Shown piece after piece: positions 44,496-56,109 of a stretch of 64,000 nucleotides of DNA; within the stretch, counting starts at the first letter, position 1; each line of letters begins with the position of its first letter. Origin of the DNA: Schistocerca nitens (Eukaryota > Arthropoda > Insecta > Orthoptera > Acrididae); NCBI RefSeq assembly GCF_023898315.1, contig NC_064614.1, positions 115,661,501 through 115,725,500 on the forward strand, written 5' to 3'. Position numbers and translations under genes: made by a program. Under the pieces are notes generated by a model that had not been told where the DNA came from, searched no databases, and saw nothing but the letters and a program-made list of their open reading frames with translations.

Positions 44496-44679
44496 CCTCA
44501 CTGTATCCAGTCCTCTTGATCCAATATCAGTGCAGGAAATTACATTTACTCTCTCTGCCTGGAACTGTTTGAACTTCCCAGTTCGTATTGCCTCAGGCAT
44601 TGCACCGTTGAGATTGATACAGCTAACACCATTCTCATTTAAGAAGAGGGATATCCAGTCACAAGTGGATGATTTATTG
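44496..44679 (-). CDS. DDX28: DDX28-like helicase exon: motifs IV and V
   Basis: The exon continues (S)NKSSTCDWISLFLNENG with GVSCINLNGAMPEAIRT, GKFKQFQAERVNVISCT and DIGSRGLDTVR. 'CTDIGSRGLDT' is motif V, usually written TDVAARGLD, and is close to the CTDIASRGLD of DDX28. 'LNGAMP...R...F..F' is the domain-2 signature of the family. The acceptor is TCACAG; the donor is GTTTGT after a complete AGG codon. Confidence 0.88.
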
Positions 44680-44834
44680 CTGTGAAATCATCAAGAAAAC
44701 TTTAGGCGGAATTTTATACATTGTATGTAACGTTAACATGTTATGATTTTTTTCATTACTACTAAGTGTAAACACTTCATTACTGAAAAGGGAACCAAAT
44801 GATTTTAGAAACTAGTTGAAAATAATAGCCTCAC

Positions 44835-44992
44835 CTGAATATAAGAAGTGGAATGCCTGATTTTGAATCAGACTTTGCAATTCTAAGCAATTCCTCAGGT
44901 TTCTGAGACTTGCCCAAGCGAATAAATTTCTGTGGTATATGAGTCATCACTTGGTGCAGAGAGCCAGTTGTCACCTTCTTTAATGAGTCTAC
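44835..44992 (-). CDS. DDX28: DDX28-like helicase exon: inter-domain linker to motif IV
   Basis: The exon reads VDSLKKVTTGSLHQVMT, HIPQKFIRLGKSQKPEE, LLRIAKSDSKSGIPLLI and F. It links the two RecA-like domains. 'LHxVxxHIPQKFIRL' matches 'LHNLTPHVRHHFLRL' recalled from human DDX28, and PLLIFS starts motif IV. The acceptor is TTCTAG and the donor GTGAGG. The last two bases form a serine codon with the next exon, which is only 155 bp away. Confidence 0.87.
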
Positions 44993-44999
44993 CTAGAAT

Positions 45000-46580
45000 T
45001 AATGGCACAATGAAAATGTGCTACAAGCAATTAACCTTTCAACATATTACTATAATCACTTGTTGCTGTTTGTGCAGAAGTATACTATTTCATACCCTTC
45101 AAAATTTTTGTTTCACGGGATTTCTTACATTTTCTTGACATGATTGATTTATGGCATGCTTTCAGACATCCAACAGATATGATGATTCCTTTTTGCAAAC
45201 AATATTTCAATGACTCAGCCACGAGTTGCTAGCTGTTGTCTCATGTTGTGATGTAATTGGCCTGATCTGCTAGTTAATCTTATACAGTTAACCAATTATA
45301 TTTTGTTCCCATACCTGATGTTGGTCCAAACAAATATGTACATTAATGTGGGTATATGATCACACTAAGTATGCAAATCTTTTCACAAAATTATATTCAC
45401 AACCATATATTACAATCACATTTTGTTTTTTGAAAATATGTTATTTAAATGATTAAAAATTGCATATTTTGCATCTCAAAAAGGAAATGTCTTGGGGAAT
45501 AAATTTGTAGCGTTTCGTAATTTAACAGGTTTTGTGGATGACAAACATGACAGAAGCCAACATAGTTTCACACCTAATGAAGAACATAGCAGAGAACGAA
45601 TATCAAGGATATCACTACATCAGAGGACTTCATCACTTGGTGCCAACATATTGAGGCAATGCACCTGAAAAAAAGAGTTTGCTAAAACAAGTTTGACAGA
45701 CTTATAAATGTTGTAGAGATCGCTGTCATGAAATACCACCAGGACTTCATATTTTTAATGTAGTAAATGGTAAGAGAAGAGATATGTGAGTTTGTGGACT
45801 CCGTTAATATCAATCCCAATAAGATGGCAAAACACATCAACATTAATTGTCAAATGTAGCCAGGAGCAAGAATTAGTATAATTAATTTCAGAAGAGGTTC
45901 ATTAATCACTGGCACTGATCTCTACACATCAAACCTACATATAGGAATGGAGTTGGAAACACCAACTTATGCTGCGACCATCAAATGATATCCAAGTTGT
46001 TGAAGACACTGGCCCTCCTCCTAATTTGATCAATGTGCAGATAAACAGACACTTGGAGAATACAGGACAACATGCCTGTATGGTTTGATTGTGGGTGCTA
46101 CTGTAAAGAAGGAAGAAGAGTGTTATGTTACAAGACATTGACAACCAGGCAGTTCTATACACGTAACTGCAAAAGACTACAGCCAACCTGCATGATAGAG
46201 CCCATCATCATACCCTGGTCGACATTGCTCTCCAGTACACTACATTAGTTCCCTGTCACTATAAAGAAGTTCCAGCAGGCTAAATTAGGCAAACTAAACA
46301 AAGCCACCGTCTATGGAGGTCAGCTGCCACAGACTAAAATTCTCAATGAACAACAGTACTCAAGATATTGGGAAATCACACTGGCATTATCATAGACAAC
46401 CAACCTTTCCTAGAACAAGGAGATTCTGGGGTAACATTTTCAGTAATATTGGATGATTATTGCCATCAGCTGACAAAGATTAAGTTCTGAGATTCAAAGG
46501 CTCCTGCGCCGAAGACTGCACATGGGAAGCTTAGTGAGTAGACTTTTTTATGTATCACATACAGGGTGCTCAGAATTTTT
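45000..46580. other. Intron sequence, largely unassigned
   Basis: This is intron between the SAT exon and the linker exon of the helicase gene. Broken frames at 45.8-46.4 kb look like old transposon coding, but I could not match them to a family. Confidence 0.35.
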
Positions 46581-46740
46581 TTATGTATCATATACAGGGT
46601 GCTCAGAAACAATCTGAAAAACTCATAAGAATATTGCAGGGTAGGTTGTCCTGAGAAATAACTTTTAAGAAAAATATGTTTCCAAGTTAATTAGTGTTGA
46701 TGTCAGCCAATGACCGTTACACATGGACCTGTGTATAAAC
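46545..46740 (+). repeat. Tandem 36-bp duplication and repeat-element end
   Basis: The block TTTTTTATGTATCA(C/T)ATACA, continuing GGGTGCTCAGAA, occurs twice in a row, at about 46547 and 46583. The second copy runs into 'caatctgaaaaactcataag' and 'gcagggtaggttgtcctgag', which look like the terminus of a dispersed repeat. The other end was not found. Confidence 0.55.
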
Positions 46741-47070
46741 ACACATACACGTTTTCTACACAAGGTGGTGGTACACGTAAGATTACAGTGTACTGCAAAG
46801 CAGAGTATCGAAAACGGTGTTAAATATTCCATATGTCTTGATTTCTGATGAAGACTATGTCATCAGATATTACTATCTATCGCCTCCTCTTTCTCCTCCT
46901 CCATGCTCTAAACTTTCTACTTAAGTACGAAAGTACTGAGTCAATAAAAGAAGGAATTCATTTGCTAGTTATATAACACAGCACTGTTAGATGTTTTAAA
47001 TTTGTTTCACTTCAAAGCACTTTCTCAGGAGCCCATAAGCTAACAGACTTTATACTATAATACCACAAAC

Positions 47071-47181
47071 CTCAATCAGCTGTCCTAAAATACTTGGCAG
47101 GCTTGTTGGCATTGTAGCACTCACTAATGTCAACTGAGTCCCCTGAGGAAGGTTTGTAGACATATCTGCATGACCACAAAA
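47071..47181 (-). CDS. DDX28: DDX28-like helicase exon: SAT motif III
   Basis: This 37-codon exon reads FCGHADMSTNLPQGTQL, then TLVSATMPTSLPSILGQ and LIE. 'LVSATMP' is motif III, which couples ATP hydrolysis to unwinding. The acceptor is TTTCAG and the donor GTTTGT. The open frame is short, and identification depends on the SAT motif and on phase agreement on both sides. Confidence 0.87.
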
Positions 47182-48031
47182 CTGAAACAATATCATAATT
47201 TCATTATTTATTTAGTACTTTGATCATATGTAGTACACTGTACAAGATGATATTGGACTTAACTCTAGTCACTAAAAAGAACAATTATCACAAGATGTAT
47301 GATGTAGTTCAACACATTACAAAATTAGAAATGTTACAGATCTAGACATTTATTGTAATTCAAAAATTTGATTCCTGAATAGAAGCAGTGGTACTGTAGG
47401 TATTCTCTAACAGATCTCACAAAATCTTTAATATTTGGTATACATTTTATATCATTTGGCAACTTACTGAATAGTTTTATTGCCATACAGCATGTACCTT
47501 TCCCATACAAACTTTTATTGGCTAGGAGTACATGCAAGTTACTTTTTTGTCTAGTATTGTGATTATGTAAATCAAAATCTTTTCTAATAGTATTATAGTT
47601 TCCAATTGCATTTTTTAAAATATACATTTCTGTGTCAAGAATGAACATGCATGGTAGTGGTAGCACTCTCAGTATTTTAAATTTCAGCTTATATGACTGT
47701 CTAGCCCTGCCCCTTATAATAATCTGAATGGCTCTTTCTTTGGATTCTGGAGGTCCCCAGAGCTGCTGGTGAATTCTGCTGTCACATGAGTCCATATTTA
47801 AAATGGGCATTAAAATATGTGTAGTGGACACACATTAGTGTCTGTACATTTATGCATTTTCCATAGCCCTTAAATGATAACAACCTATACACATGGCATT
47901 GATGTGTTCAATATACTTGTACCATTTTAGGTCACTTTGAATCCAAATCTCAAGAAATTTGTTGCCTCTTTTTTCACAGAGGGTTGCTGGTTGATGGTGA
48001 TGTCAGGATAATGCAAGGTGTTGTTTTGACT

Positions 48032-48085
48032 GCTATTTTCATGTTATACTACTATTTTCATGTTATACTACTATTTTCATGTTAT
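48032..48085 (+). repeat. Three-copy 20-bp tandem repeat
   Basis: The unit CTATTTTCATGTTATACTAC occurs at 48032 and 48052, with a partial third copy at 48071. Confidence 0.85.
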
Positions 48086-48097
48086 TTATTATAAGCA

Positions 48098-48270
48098 GAT
48101 TTATTATTGAAACTTCCTGGCAGATTAAAACTGTGCACTGGACCGAGACTCGAACTTGGGACCTTTGCCTTTCATGGGCAAGTGCTCTACCATCTGAGCT
48201 ACCAAAGCACGACTCATGCGCCATCCTCACAGCTTTACTTCTGCCAGTAAAGCCATATGATTTATTGTTG
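48098..48270 (-). mobile_element. tRNA-derived SINE with imperfect 12-bp duplication
   Basis: On the minus strand a tRNA-like core has A box TAGCTCAGATGGTAGAGC (about 48203-48186) and B box AGTTCGAGTCT (about 48157-48147). The body is about 48110-48258. The flanks gatttattattg (48098-48109) and gatttattgttg (48259-48270) differ at one base. The element sits inside the older LINE. Confidence 0.7.
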
Positions 48271-49499
48271 ACCATTTACTTAGTTGTTTTGTAATGGAGT
48301 TTACTTTATGTTGGATGTCTTCATTTTTTGCTAATTTTACAAACACTACTGTGTCATTAGCAAACAGAATTATTTTGTGTGAAGCAACATGCAAATCCAG
48401 ATCACCATTCTTCTGACAGATATACTGATACTATATGTGCCTTTTCATGTACATGTCTGATGTATACTTCCTGTCTGCTTTCATTGAGAAACGAACGACA
48501 GTCCCCTAATGCTGTAGTATTCAAGTGTTCCATGATTTACCACATCAAAAGCTTCAGTTAAGTTTAAAGTTTAAAAATATACCTGCTGTTTACTGTTTCT
48601 CCATCAGTGGCTTTTAAAACTGTGGTTACACCTTCATAGACTGCTACCTCAGTTGATTTCTTACTTCAGAAACCATGTTGAGAATTGGCTAATACTCTAT
48701 GTTTGTTCGTAAACTTTAATAATTTATTGTAAATTATTTTATTTTATTGTAAATTTTATTTTATTGTAAAATTTTTTCCCAATACTTTTAAAAAACAGGA
48801 TGTTATTGTAATGGATTGATGGTTTATCAATTTATCTTTGTTGCTGGCTTTGAATATAGCAGTAACTTTGTCTGATCAGGAATTATGCCTGATTAATAAG
48901 AAGTTACATATGTGAATGACAGGGTCAATTGTATTTTAGAGAAAGAGCTGTAAGATTCTGCTGGGTATACCATCAATTCCTGCTGAATATGTTGTTTTTA
49001 GGTCTGTAACAGCCTTGATTGTACCCTCCCTGCTAAAGTGATCCACAAGGATTGATAATTTACAGCTAATGATCTTGATTTCCACTTGCTGCTGATCTGC
49101 ACTGACATTCGTTTTTATTAACCCTTTCTACTCCAATTTTTCTACTCACAGCATTCTTCGCAACTCTTATTTATTTTATGTGATTAAGGATGTCAGGCAT
49201 TACAGATTATTACACTACTGTTAAAAAAATAAAAAGAAAATGCAATATGAGGTCACTTGACAACTTTATTACCTTTTACACTAGTTTTGAAACTGTTATG
49301 TATGAGGCGGAACTATGGGCCTCATGGAAAAAGAGTGACCCAGCTGAGTCACACAATTTTACACTTAGTCTGATCACGAGGTTTGGCCATTAATTGCACG
49401 CATTGATCATGTACGTTGACATGAGGATCAATGAACTATACTTGATGGGATGTATCTGGAACATCTTAGATGATTAGAAAGTTAGTAGACAGGAATACA

Positions 49500-49918
49500 A
49501 TTAAATACTTAGTTTTTAATTCAGCTTCAGCGGTGAACGTCGATCTTGACTTTGTACAATAATATTTACAAGTGCAGTTTTAGACTGAACTGCGAATACT
49601 TCTTTACAATTCTGATTGCTTCACACATATAGATCAATTGTCAATGCATAAACTGTATGTGGCACCTGGCTAGCACGTAGCTACTGACTTAGCTGAAGGC
49701 TATGCTAACTAGTGTCTCTGCAAATGAGATCTCTGAAGCTATAACCAGTGAACCATTCCTGTTAAAGTCAGCTGTAGAACTGGCCAGTGCACTAGCTTGT
49801 CTTGGTCTGCTAGCGTCGGCAGTGGCGACTCGCAGGTCCGATGTGTACTGACGGACCTGGCCGATTTAAAGCCTACAACCTAGCAAGTGTGGTGCCTTGC
49901 GGTGACACCACAGAAACT
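49500..49918 (-). repeat. Dispersed repeat beginning TGTGGTGTCACCGC on minus strand
   Basis: The minus strand from about 49914 starts with the near-palindrome GTGGTGTCACCGCAAGGCACCAC and continues with a GC-richer segment than its neighbours. I recall similar sequence as a high-copy acridid repeat, possibly a solo LTR, but cannot verify it. No coding part is attached. Confidence 0.45.
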
Positions 49919-50149
49919 ACATTGGTCTTTGTTTATGGTTGTTTATAATTTTTTCTGTATGGTACTTTTTAAAACATTCTCCCGGTAAGTCCAGGCAACT
50001 ATGTTTTGTAGTAGAAAATGTTTCCCTTCTTCCCCCTTTTCCCATGCATTTGCTACAAATCTTCCAACTTAGTCCTCAGTGTCAGACGATAGTGGTCCTC
50101 CTCTTTTCTTTGAATTTTATTTCTCATCTGGCCAACTAGCTCTCTGATT

Positions 50150-51600
50150 AGATACTTTCGTGGGAAAGGTGAGTCTGCAGTTGTTCCCCACATTTGTTGT
50201 TGTCTATTGAGTAAAGAATGCAACTGTTCACTACAGTAACTTCAATCAGTTGGAAGAATACTTCTTCCAACCATTTGTAGGGGTGCCTTGTAAAATCACA
50301 ACAACCATAGTACAGATCAGTCCTGTCCACTCCTCCTGTAAACTTTGAGTATTCCAAAATAACAGTAGATTTCATGAACTGCACAGGCTCTTTCTGCCTA
50401 TACCCAGTGACCAACTGGATCTGAGGACAAAAGAATGTACTCAACAGAGTCATTGACCACTTGTTATAGAATGAAAGACACAGTTTTCATCTCACTTTGA
50501 TAGGCACACAATTCATATTCAGCAAGTTTTGTCTTCTCCAAATCACATGGAAAATAAGGCATAACTGTGTGTGTTAGATGAAATTTTGTGCAATTCCCTA
50601 ACAAAGGGAGGGCTTGGGTAGAACCTGTCAATAAAAATGTGATAGCCTGAACCACCTGTACAAGCTAGCAATTGCTGTGCCAAATGAACCAAACATAACT
50701 GTTTTCTGATTCACACAGACAGAAAATTTGTAAACCACATTTCATAGGCTTCTTTAAACTGTAGCACTTGAACTGAATTCTTCTTTTGACTCCTACTGTG
50801 TGCACATCTATAACCACATTTCTTTTTGGTGCATCAAGTTTTTTGCATTTACTGTCAATACACTCACTAAGAATCTTCACCTTGCTCCCTCTCATACTTT
50901 GACACCCCTGAGCTGTGACAGGTGGAACTAAATGCACCATCCAATATATTTGAAAAAGAATAAAAAAGAAAAGGAGACAAGAAAATAATCCTTGAAAAAT
51001 GGAGTTCATTCCAGCCAGTGTTCTGTAAAATAGTCAACTAATTCTGCCTTCAAATTCTTGGTCATGTTAAATATCACACCAAGAAAAGCTTTCAATTCTT
51101 CTAACAGAACATCTCCATGAGAGCCACAGGGGTGTTTTGTAAGTGGAGTGATTTTCTGTTTCTTGTCTTTAGCATACATATTTGTGGCATTCACAACTTC
51201 ACTAATAAAATTGCCAGTGAAGAAGAGTTGGAAATATTCAAGTTTGAATATTAGTTGAACACCATGAGAAATGGTAAAACCTTGTTGCATGAAGAAAAAA
51301 GAAAGGAAGAACTTTACGAAATCACCATCACCATCACCATTATGATAAACTTTCCAGGTATCTGCTAAAAGTTTTGTGTTTTCATCACTGTCCACTCCCA
51401 TCAGTAGGTTCAGATTCACAAGAACTTATATCACCGGACATGGCAGAAGTTTCTTTCCATCGCTTTCATCACTGAATTCTCTTCCGTCCTCACTGTCTTC
51501 GAGAAGCCACCTGGCAATATCATCATCACTTACACATTTTGTAACAGCTTTGAGTAGTCAGATCTTCATACTAATTGCTGCCATGTGTCTAGAAAATCTA
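50150..51600 (-). mobile_element. piggyBac-type transposase pseudogene
   Basis: The minus-strand pieces in order are: acidic N-terminal SDDDIARWLLEDSEDG near 51520; GDVLLEELKAFLGVIFN and LVDYFTEHWLE near 51100-51010; KKPMKCGLQIFCLCESE near 50740; KSTVILEYSKFTGGVDR and TDLYYGCCDFTRHPYKW near 50370; and LIEVTVVNSCILYSID near 50230. These match piggyBac blocks 'L..FLGI', 'KPxKWGxKxFxLCES', 'V..YN..MGGVDR.D' and 'DxxxVNAYILY'. Several frameshifts and stops are present. The lysine and tryptophan of 'KWG' are KCG here. A TTAA lies at 51740-51743. Confidence 0.78.
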
Positions 51601-51743
51601 AAAATGGAGTGGAAAGAAAGCACAATAATGGAAACATGTTGGACATCATTCGATATTGGAGATGTAGCAGAAAATAGTAATGACGGACACAGTCCAACAG
51701 TGGATAGGAACTGGTTAAATTTTCAGCTATTCCACTGAATTAA

Positions 51744-52276
51744 CAGTTTAATATATTTGCTGTTTCACTAGGCTCTGTAATAGTTTTATCATTTTGTGTA
51801 TAGACAATATTCTCATTGGTTTCATATGTTTGCCCTTTTCCCTTTTTTTATAATTTTCCACATAGCTTTCACTTTACTTGTACATTGTTATATACCTATC
51901 ATCGTACATATTTTTGCTTGTTTCATAACCTTACACACAATTTTTATGTATGTTTTATACTGAGTACACATATCTGCTGTAACATTATTTTCATTGCAGA
52001 TCTGAAGCAGTTCCCTCATTTTTTGGCAATAAGTTCTAATTTGTTTAGAGATGCATCCATTGCTTTTGTATTACTTCTGATATTTACCACTGTCAAACAG
52101 AAGGATGTATCAGAATGTTGTGTTTCATAGACAGGAGACCAATCTTCACTGTGCAATAATGAAATAAAATAGTTTAAGCTTTCATGACTGAGAATTACAT
52201 GTTTCACCTTTAGTATGTAGTTATTTGCCTGACCACCTTCAATGGTGATAGTAATTCTTACAAGCTTCATGGTCAT
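51744..52276 (-). mobile_element. LINE endonuclease-to-RT linker fragment, minus strand
   Basis: Minus-strand frame 52276-52016 reads SHESLNYFISLLHSEDW and SPVYETQHSDTSFCLTV. Further down, MYDDRYITMYK and YKKREKGKHMKPMRIL suggest 'NKSKAMWKIIKxE' with frameshifts. This is the stretch between endonuclease and reverse transcriptase in Jockey-like LINEs. It may be the upstream part of the LINE at 47.3-49.1 kb. Confidence 0.5.
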
Positions 52277-52459
52277 TGAATTATGTACTGTATAGTTTTA
52301 TAGCCCACTTAAATTTCTCTGTATCTGTCAGGATTCAATCCAAAGCTGTCTAACTGGTTGGCATTATTCTTGTTGTGAGATTTACTGTAACAGTATGATT
52401 ACACGATTTTATGAGATTAACTGGAGGGGGGCTCCCTTTCTACATTTCCTGATGGAGAA

Positions 52460-54985
52460 CAATACACTGTGGTTATTATCAAATTTAATTTTGAAATTAA
52501 AAAAAAAATAGGAAAGCGGATAAGCTACTACAAACAGCGTAGTGAACACATTATTGTAGCCGAGATAGACACAAAGCCCACGCCTACCACAGTAGTTTAT
52601 ATGATAACCAGCTCCGCAGACGGTGATGAAATTGACAAAATGTATGATGCGATAAAAGAAATTATTCAGATAGTTAAGGGAGATGAAAATTAATAGTCAT
52701 GGGGGACTGGAATTTAATAGTAGGAAAAGGAAGAGAAGGAAAAGTAGCAGGTGAATATGGAATGGGGGTAAGGAATGAAAGAGAAAACCGCCTGGCAGAA
52801 TTTTGAACAGAGCATAACTTAATCATAGGTACCACTTGGTTCAAGAATCATGAAAGTAGGTTGTATATGTGGAAGAGGCCTGGAGACACTGGAAGTTTTC
52901 AGGTAGACTATATAATGGTATGACAGAGATTTAGGGACCAGGTTTCAAAGTGTACATTTCCAGGGGCAGATGAAGACTCTGAGCACAATTTATTGGTTAT
53001 GAACTGTAGACTAAAACTGAAGAAACCAAAAATGTAGGAATTTAAGGAGATGGGACCTGGATAAAATGAGAAAAAAAAACAGAGGTTATAGAGAGTTTCA
53101 GAGAGAGCATTAGGGAACGACTGACAAGAACAGGGGAAAGAGATACAGTAGAAGAAGAATGGATACTGTTGAGAGATGAAATAGTGAAGACAGCAGAGCA
53201 TCAAGTAGGTAAAAAGATGAGGGCTAGTAGAAATCCATGGGTAACAGAAGAGATACTGAATTTAACTGATGAAAGGAGAAAATATAAAAATGCAGCAAAT
53301 GAAGTGAGTGAAAAGGAGTACAAACGTCTCAAAAATGAGATTGACAGGAGTTGCAAAATGGCTAAGCAAGGATAACTAGATGACAAATGTAAGGATGTAG
53401 AAGCACCTCCGCTATATGGTGAGTAGCAACTTTCCTTCTCAGGATGTAGAAGCATGTATCACTAGGGATAAGATAGATACTGCCTACAGAAAAATTAGAG
53501 AGATCTTTGGAGAAAAGAGAAGCACCTGTATGAATATCAAGAGCTCAAATGTAACACCAGTCCTAAGCAAAGAAGGGAAAGCAGGAAGGTGGAAGGAGTA
53601 TATAGAGGGTCTATACAAGGGCGATGTACTTGAGGGCAATATTATGGAAATGGAAGAGGATGCAGATGAAGATGAAATTTGAGATATAATACTGTGTGAA
53701 GAATTTGACAGAGCATTAAAAGACCTAAGTCGAAACAAGGCTGTGGCCACAGATGAATGGAGAAACTGGTAGAAGCTGACCTCGGGGAAGAGCAGTTTGG
53801 ACTTTGTAGAAATGTTGGAACACATGAGGCAATACTGACCCTACGAGTTATCTTAGAAGATAGGTTAAGGAAAGGCAAATTATGTTTCTAGCATTTGTAG
53901 ACTTTTGACAATACTGACTGGAATACTCTCTTTCGAATTCTGAAGGTGGCAGGGTTAAAATACATGGAGTGAAAGGCTATTTACAATTTGTACAGAAACC
54001 AGATGGAAGTTACAAGAATCAAGGGGGCATGAAAAGGAAGCAATGGTTGAGAAAGGAGTAAGACAGGGTTGTAGCCTATCTCCGATGTTATTCAATCTGC
54101 ATATTGAACAAGCAGTAAAGGAAACAAAAGAAAAAATTTGGAGTAGGAATTGCAATCCATGGAGAAGAAATAAAAACTTTGAGGTTTACCGACAACATTG
54201 TGATTCTGTCAGAGACGGCAAAGGACCTGGAAGAGCAGCTGAACGGAATGGACAGTGTCTTGAAAGGAGGATGTAAGATGAACATCAACAAAAGTAAAAC
54301 AAGGATAATGGAATGTAGTGAAATTGAATCAAGTGATGCTGAGGGAATTAGATTAGGAGATGAGACACTTAAAAGTGGTAAATATGTTTTGTTATTTGGA
54401 AGCAAAATTAATGATGGCTGTTGAAGTAGGGAGGCTATGAAATGTAGACAGGCTATGGCAAGGAAAGTGTTTTCTGAAGAAGAGAAATTTGTTAACATCG
54501 AGTATAGATTTAAGTGTCAGGAAGACGTTTCTGAGGGTATTTGTATGGAGTGTAGCCATGAGCGGAAGAGGAACGTGGACAACAACTAGTTTAGACAGGA
54601 AGAGAATAGAAGCATTCAAAACGTGATGCTACAGAAAAATGCTGAAGATTAGATGGATAGATCATGTAACTAATGCGGATGTACTGAATAGAATTGGGAA
54701 GAAGAAGAATTTGTGACACAGCTTGACTAGAAGAAGGGATCGGTTGGTAGGACACGTTCCAAGGCATCAAGGGATCACCAATTTAGTACTAAAGGGAAGC
54801 GTGGAGGGTAAAAATCGTAGAGGGAGACCAAGAGATGAATACACTAAGCAGATTCAGAAGGATGTAGGTTGCAGTAGTTATTCGGAGATGAAGAGTCTTG
54901 CACAGAACAGAGTAACATGGAGACTACAAAGCTCACTCAAATTCTATATTCAGAGTACAGATTCCATCAGAACATGAGTCATGTG
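52460..54985 (+). mobile_element. Near full-length but decayed RTE-type LINE
   Basis: The plus-strand blocks in order are: SYYKQRSEHIIVAEIDT (start of endonuclease); 'MGDWN' at 52700; FCEQHNLIIGTTWFKNH-like with RPGDTGSFQVDYIMV at 52800-52920; PGADEDSEHNLLVMNCR; NPWVTEEILNLTDERRK (53238); GVRQGCSLSPMLFNLHI (54055); LRFTDNIVILSETAKDL (54180; the YADD box altered to FTDN); and RRRDRLVGHVPRHQGIT to TKQIQKDVGCSSYSEMK at 54725-54890. The layout is that of insect RTE elements. At least eight frame breaks are present. Confidence 0.82.
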
Positions 54986-55319
54986 AGCTCTATGGGACAG
55001 AGAAAATTAGCTGTCACTGAGCACCACCTCTAACATACTAATGAAACTAAATATGATGAGAGCAGTATTGTGACGCAAATGTCAAGTTTCTAGGTCGGCG
55101 TAATTAAGCAGTCTTACGAAATAAAGATGTCAGAAAATCTGATAAACTGAGATGGAGGTTCCATTTTAAACAAGGCTTGGTGTCCAGCACTCAATTTATT
55201 ACGATCTTGCTGGCTATCACATCCACCATAGTAGGGAAATGCTGAGAGAACATACATTTCACAGAGTATTAGTGCGACTTCCAAAAAACAAAAGGACATC
55301 AAAGTGCGTAGTGGGTGTA

Positions 55320-56107
55320 GAGTCAAACTCTCGCTATGAATAACAGCATGGGATTGAGGAGACTGTACACAACCTGACATATCTGCATTGAGGCACTTAT
55401 CATACTGCGGCACAAGTTTTTCAATACCCTCAGTATACAACCTGACATATCCACACTGAGGCACTTATCATACTGTGGCACAAGTTTTTCAGTGCCTTCA
55501 GTATACAACCTGACATATCCACATTGAGGCACTTATCATACTGTGGCACAAGTTTTTCAATACCCTCTCTGTATAAATCTGCTGCCTGCAATTGTAACCA
55601 ATGATTTACACTGGTGAGCAGTTCGGCATCAGTATCAAAGCATTGTGTAGCCAGCGATGACTTCATTGCTGGGAAGAGAACTTAGTCACTCGGTGCCAAA
55701 TCCAGGCAGTACGTTGGATGATCAAACCCCTGTAGGAGCTCTTGGGTACAATTGGTCATGTGCAGATATGCATTATCATGAAAAAACAAAATCTTTGCAG
55801 TAAGTTTTCCACCATGCTTGTTTTGTATTGCCCACCTTAACTTTGTCAGACTGACAAATTTCAATTGGTTTGCAGTTTTTTGTCAACAAAAACCAAATCA
55901 CAGACCTCACCTCACAAGTGGCAGGATTTTCTACTGCAACACGTATTTCAGTATGTCACAGAAAGCAAAGTACCTGAGACACAGACCACATGTTACCACT
56001 GCTGGATGTGTACTTAGTGTCAGAATGTTATGGCAGCAAGATGGCGGCTGTTGCCCTGCCCACTGCTGCAACAGGTCAAAAGTCTGTTACTTTCTGCATA
56101 GCCCTCG
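55320..56107 (-). mobile_element. Rearranged mariner with tandemly repeated C-terminus
   Basis: On the minus strand the right end starts TACGAGGGCTATGCAGAAAG at 56107. The transposase remnants are ENPATCEVRSVIWFLL (N-terminus), AWWKTYCKDFVF joined by deletion, NKHGGKLTAKILFFHDN and LDLAPSD (55864-55682), then AVNHWLQLQAADLYREG-like and IEKLVPQYDKCLNVDMS. The second aspartate block is present (FHDNAYLH for LHDNARPH). The left end is not recognisable. Confidence 0.72.
55366..55570 (-). repeat. Three-copy 68-bp tandem repeat within mariner C-terminus
   Basis: The unit containing CCTGACATATC(C/T)(A/G)CA, CACTTATCATACTG and CACAAGTTTTTCA starts at 55373, 55441 and 55509, a strict 68-base period. 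Read on the minus strand it encodes EKLVPQYDKCLN-type peptide in successive frames, because 68 is not divisible by three. Confidence 0.9.
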
Positions 56108-56109
56108 TA

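Larger units (their letters stand above)
47334..49130 (-). mobile_element. LINE reverse-transcriptase remnant, minus strand
   Basis: In minus-strand order: SAGIDGIPSRILQLFL near 48980, NKIYNKLLKFTNKHRVL and ANSQHGF near 48720-48660, then the C-terminus 47831-47334 (LKFKILRVLPLPCMFIL, HNHNTRQKSNLHVLLAN, AIKLFSKLPNDIKCIPN). This is the usual order 'AG.DGIP', 'QHGFR...S', then 'LPL...Y......HNTR' and 'KL.NKLP..IK' of a non-LTR element. Stops are many. A SINE at 48110-48258 interrupts it. Confidence 0.65.

Noticed and set aside
48140-48210. Possible functional tRNA gene on the minus strand
   Set aside because: The tRNA-like core is embedded in a longer SINE body with flanking near-duplications. 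The acceptor ends do not pair.
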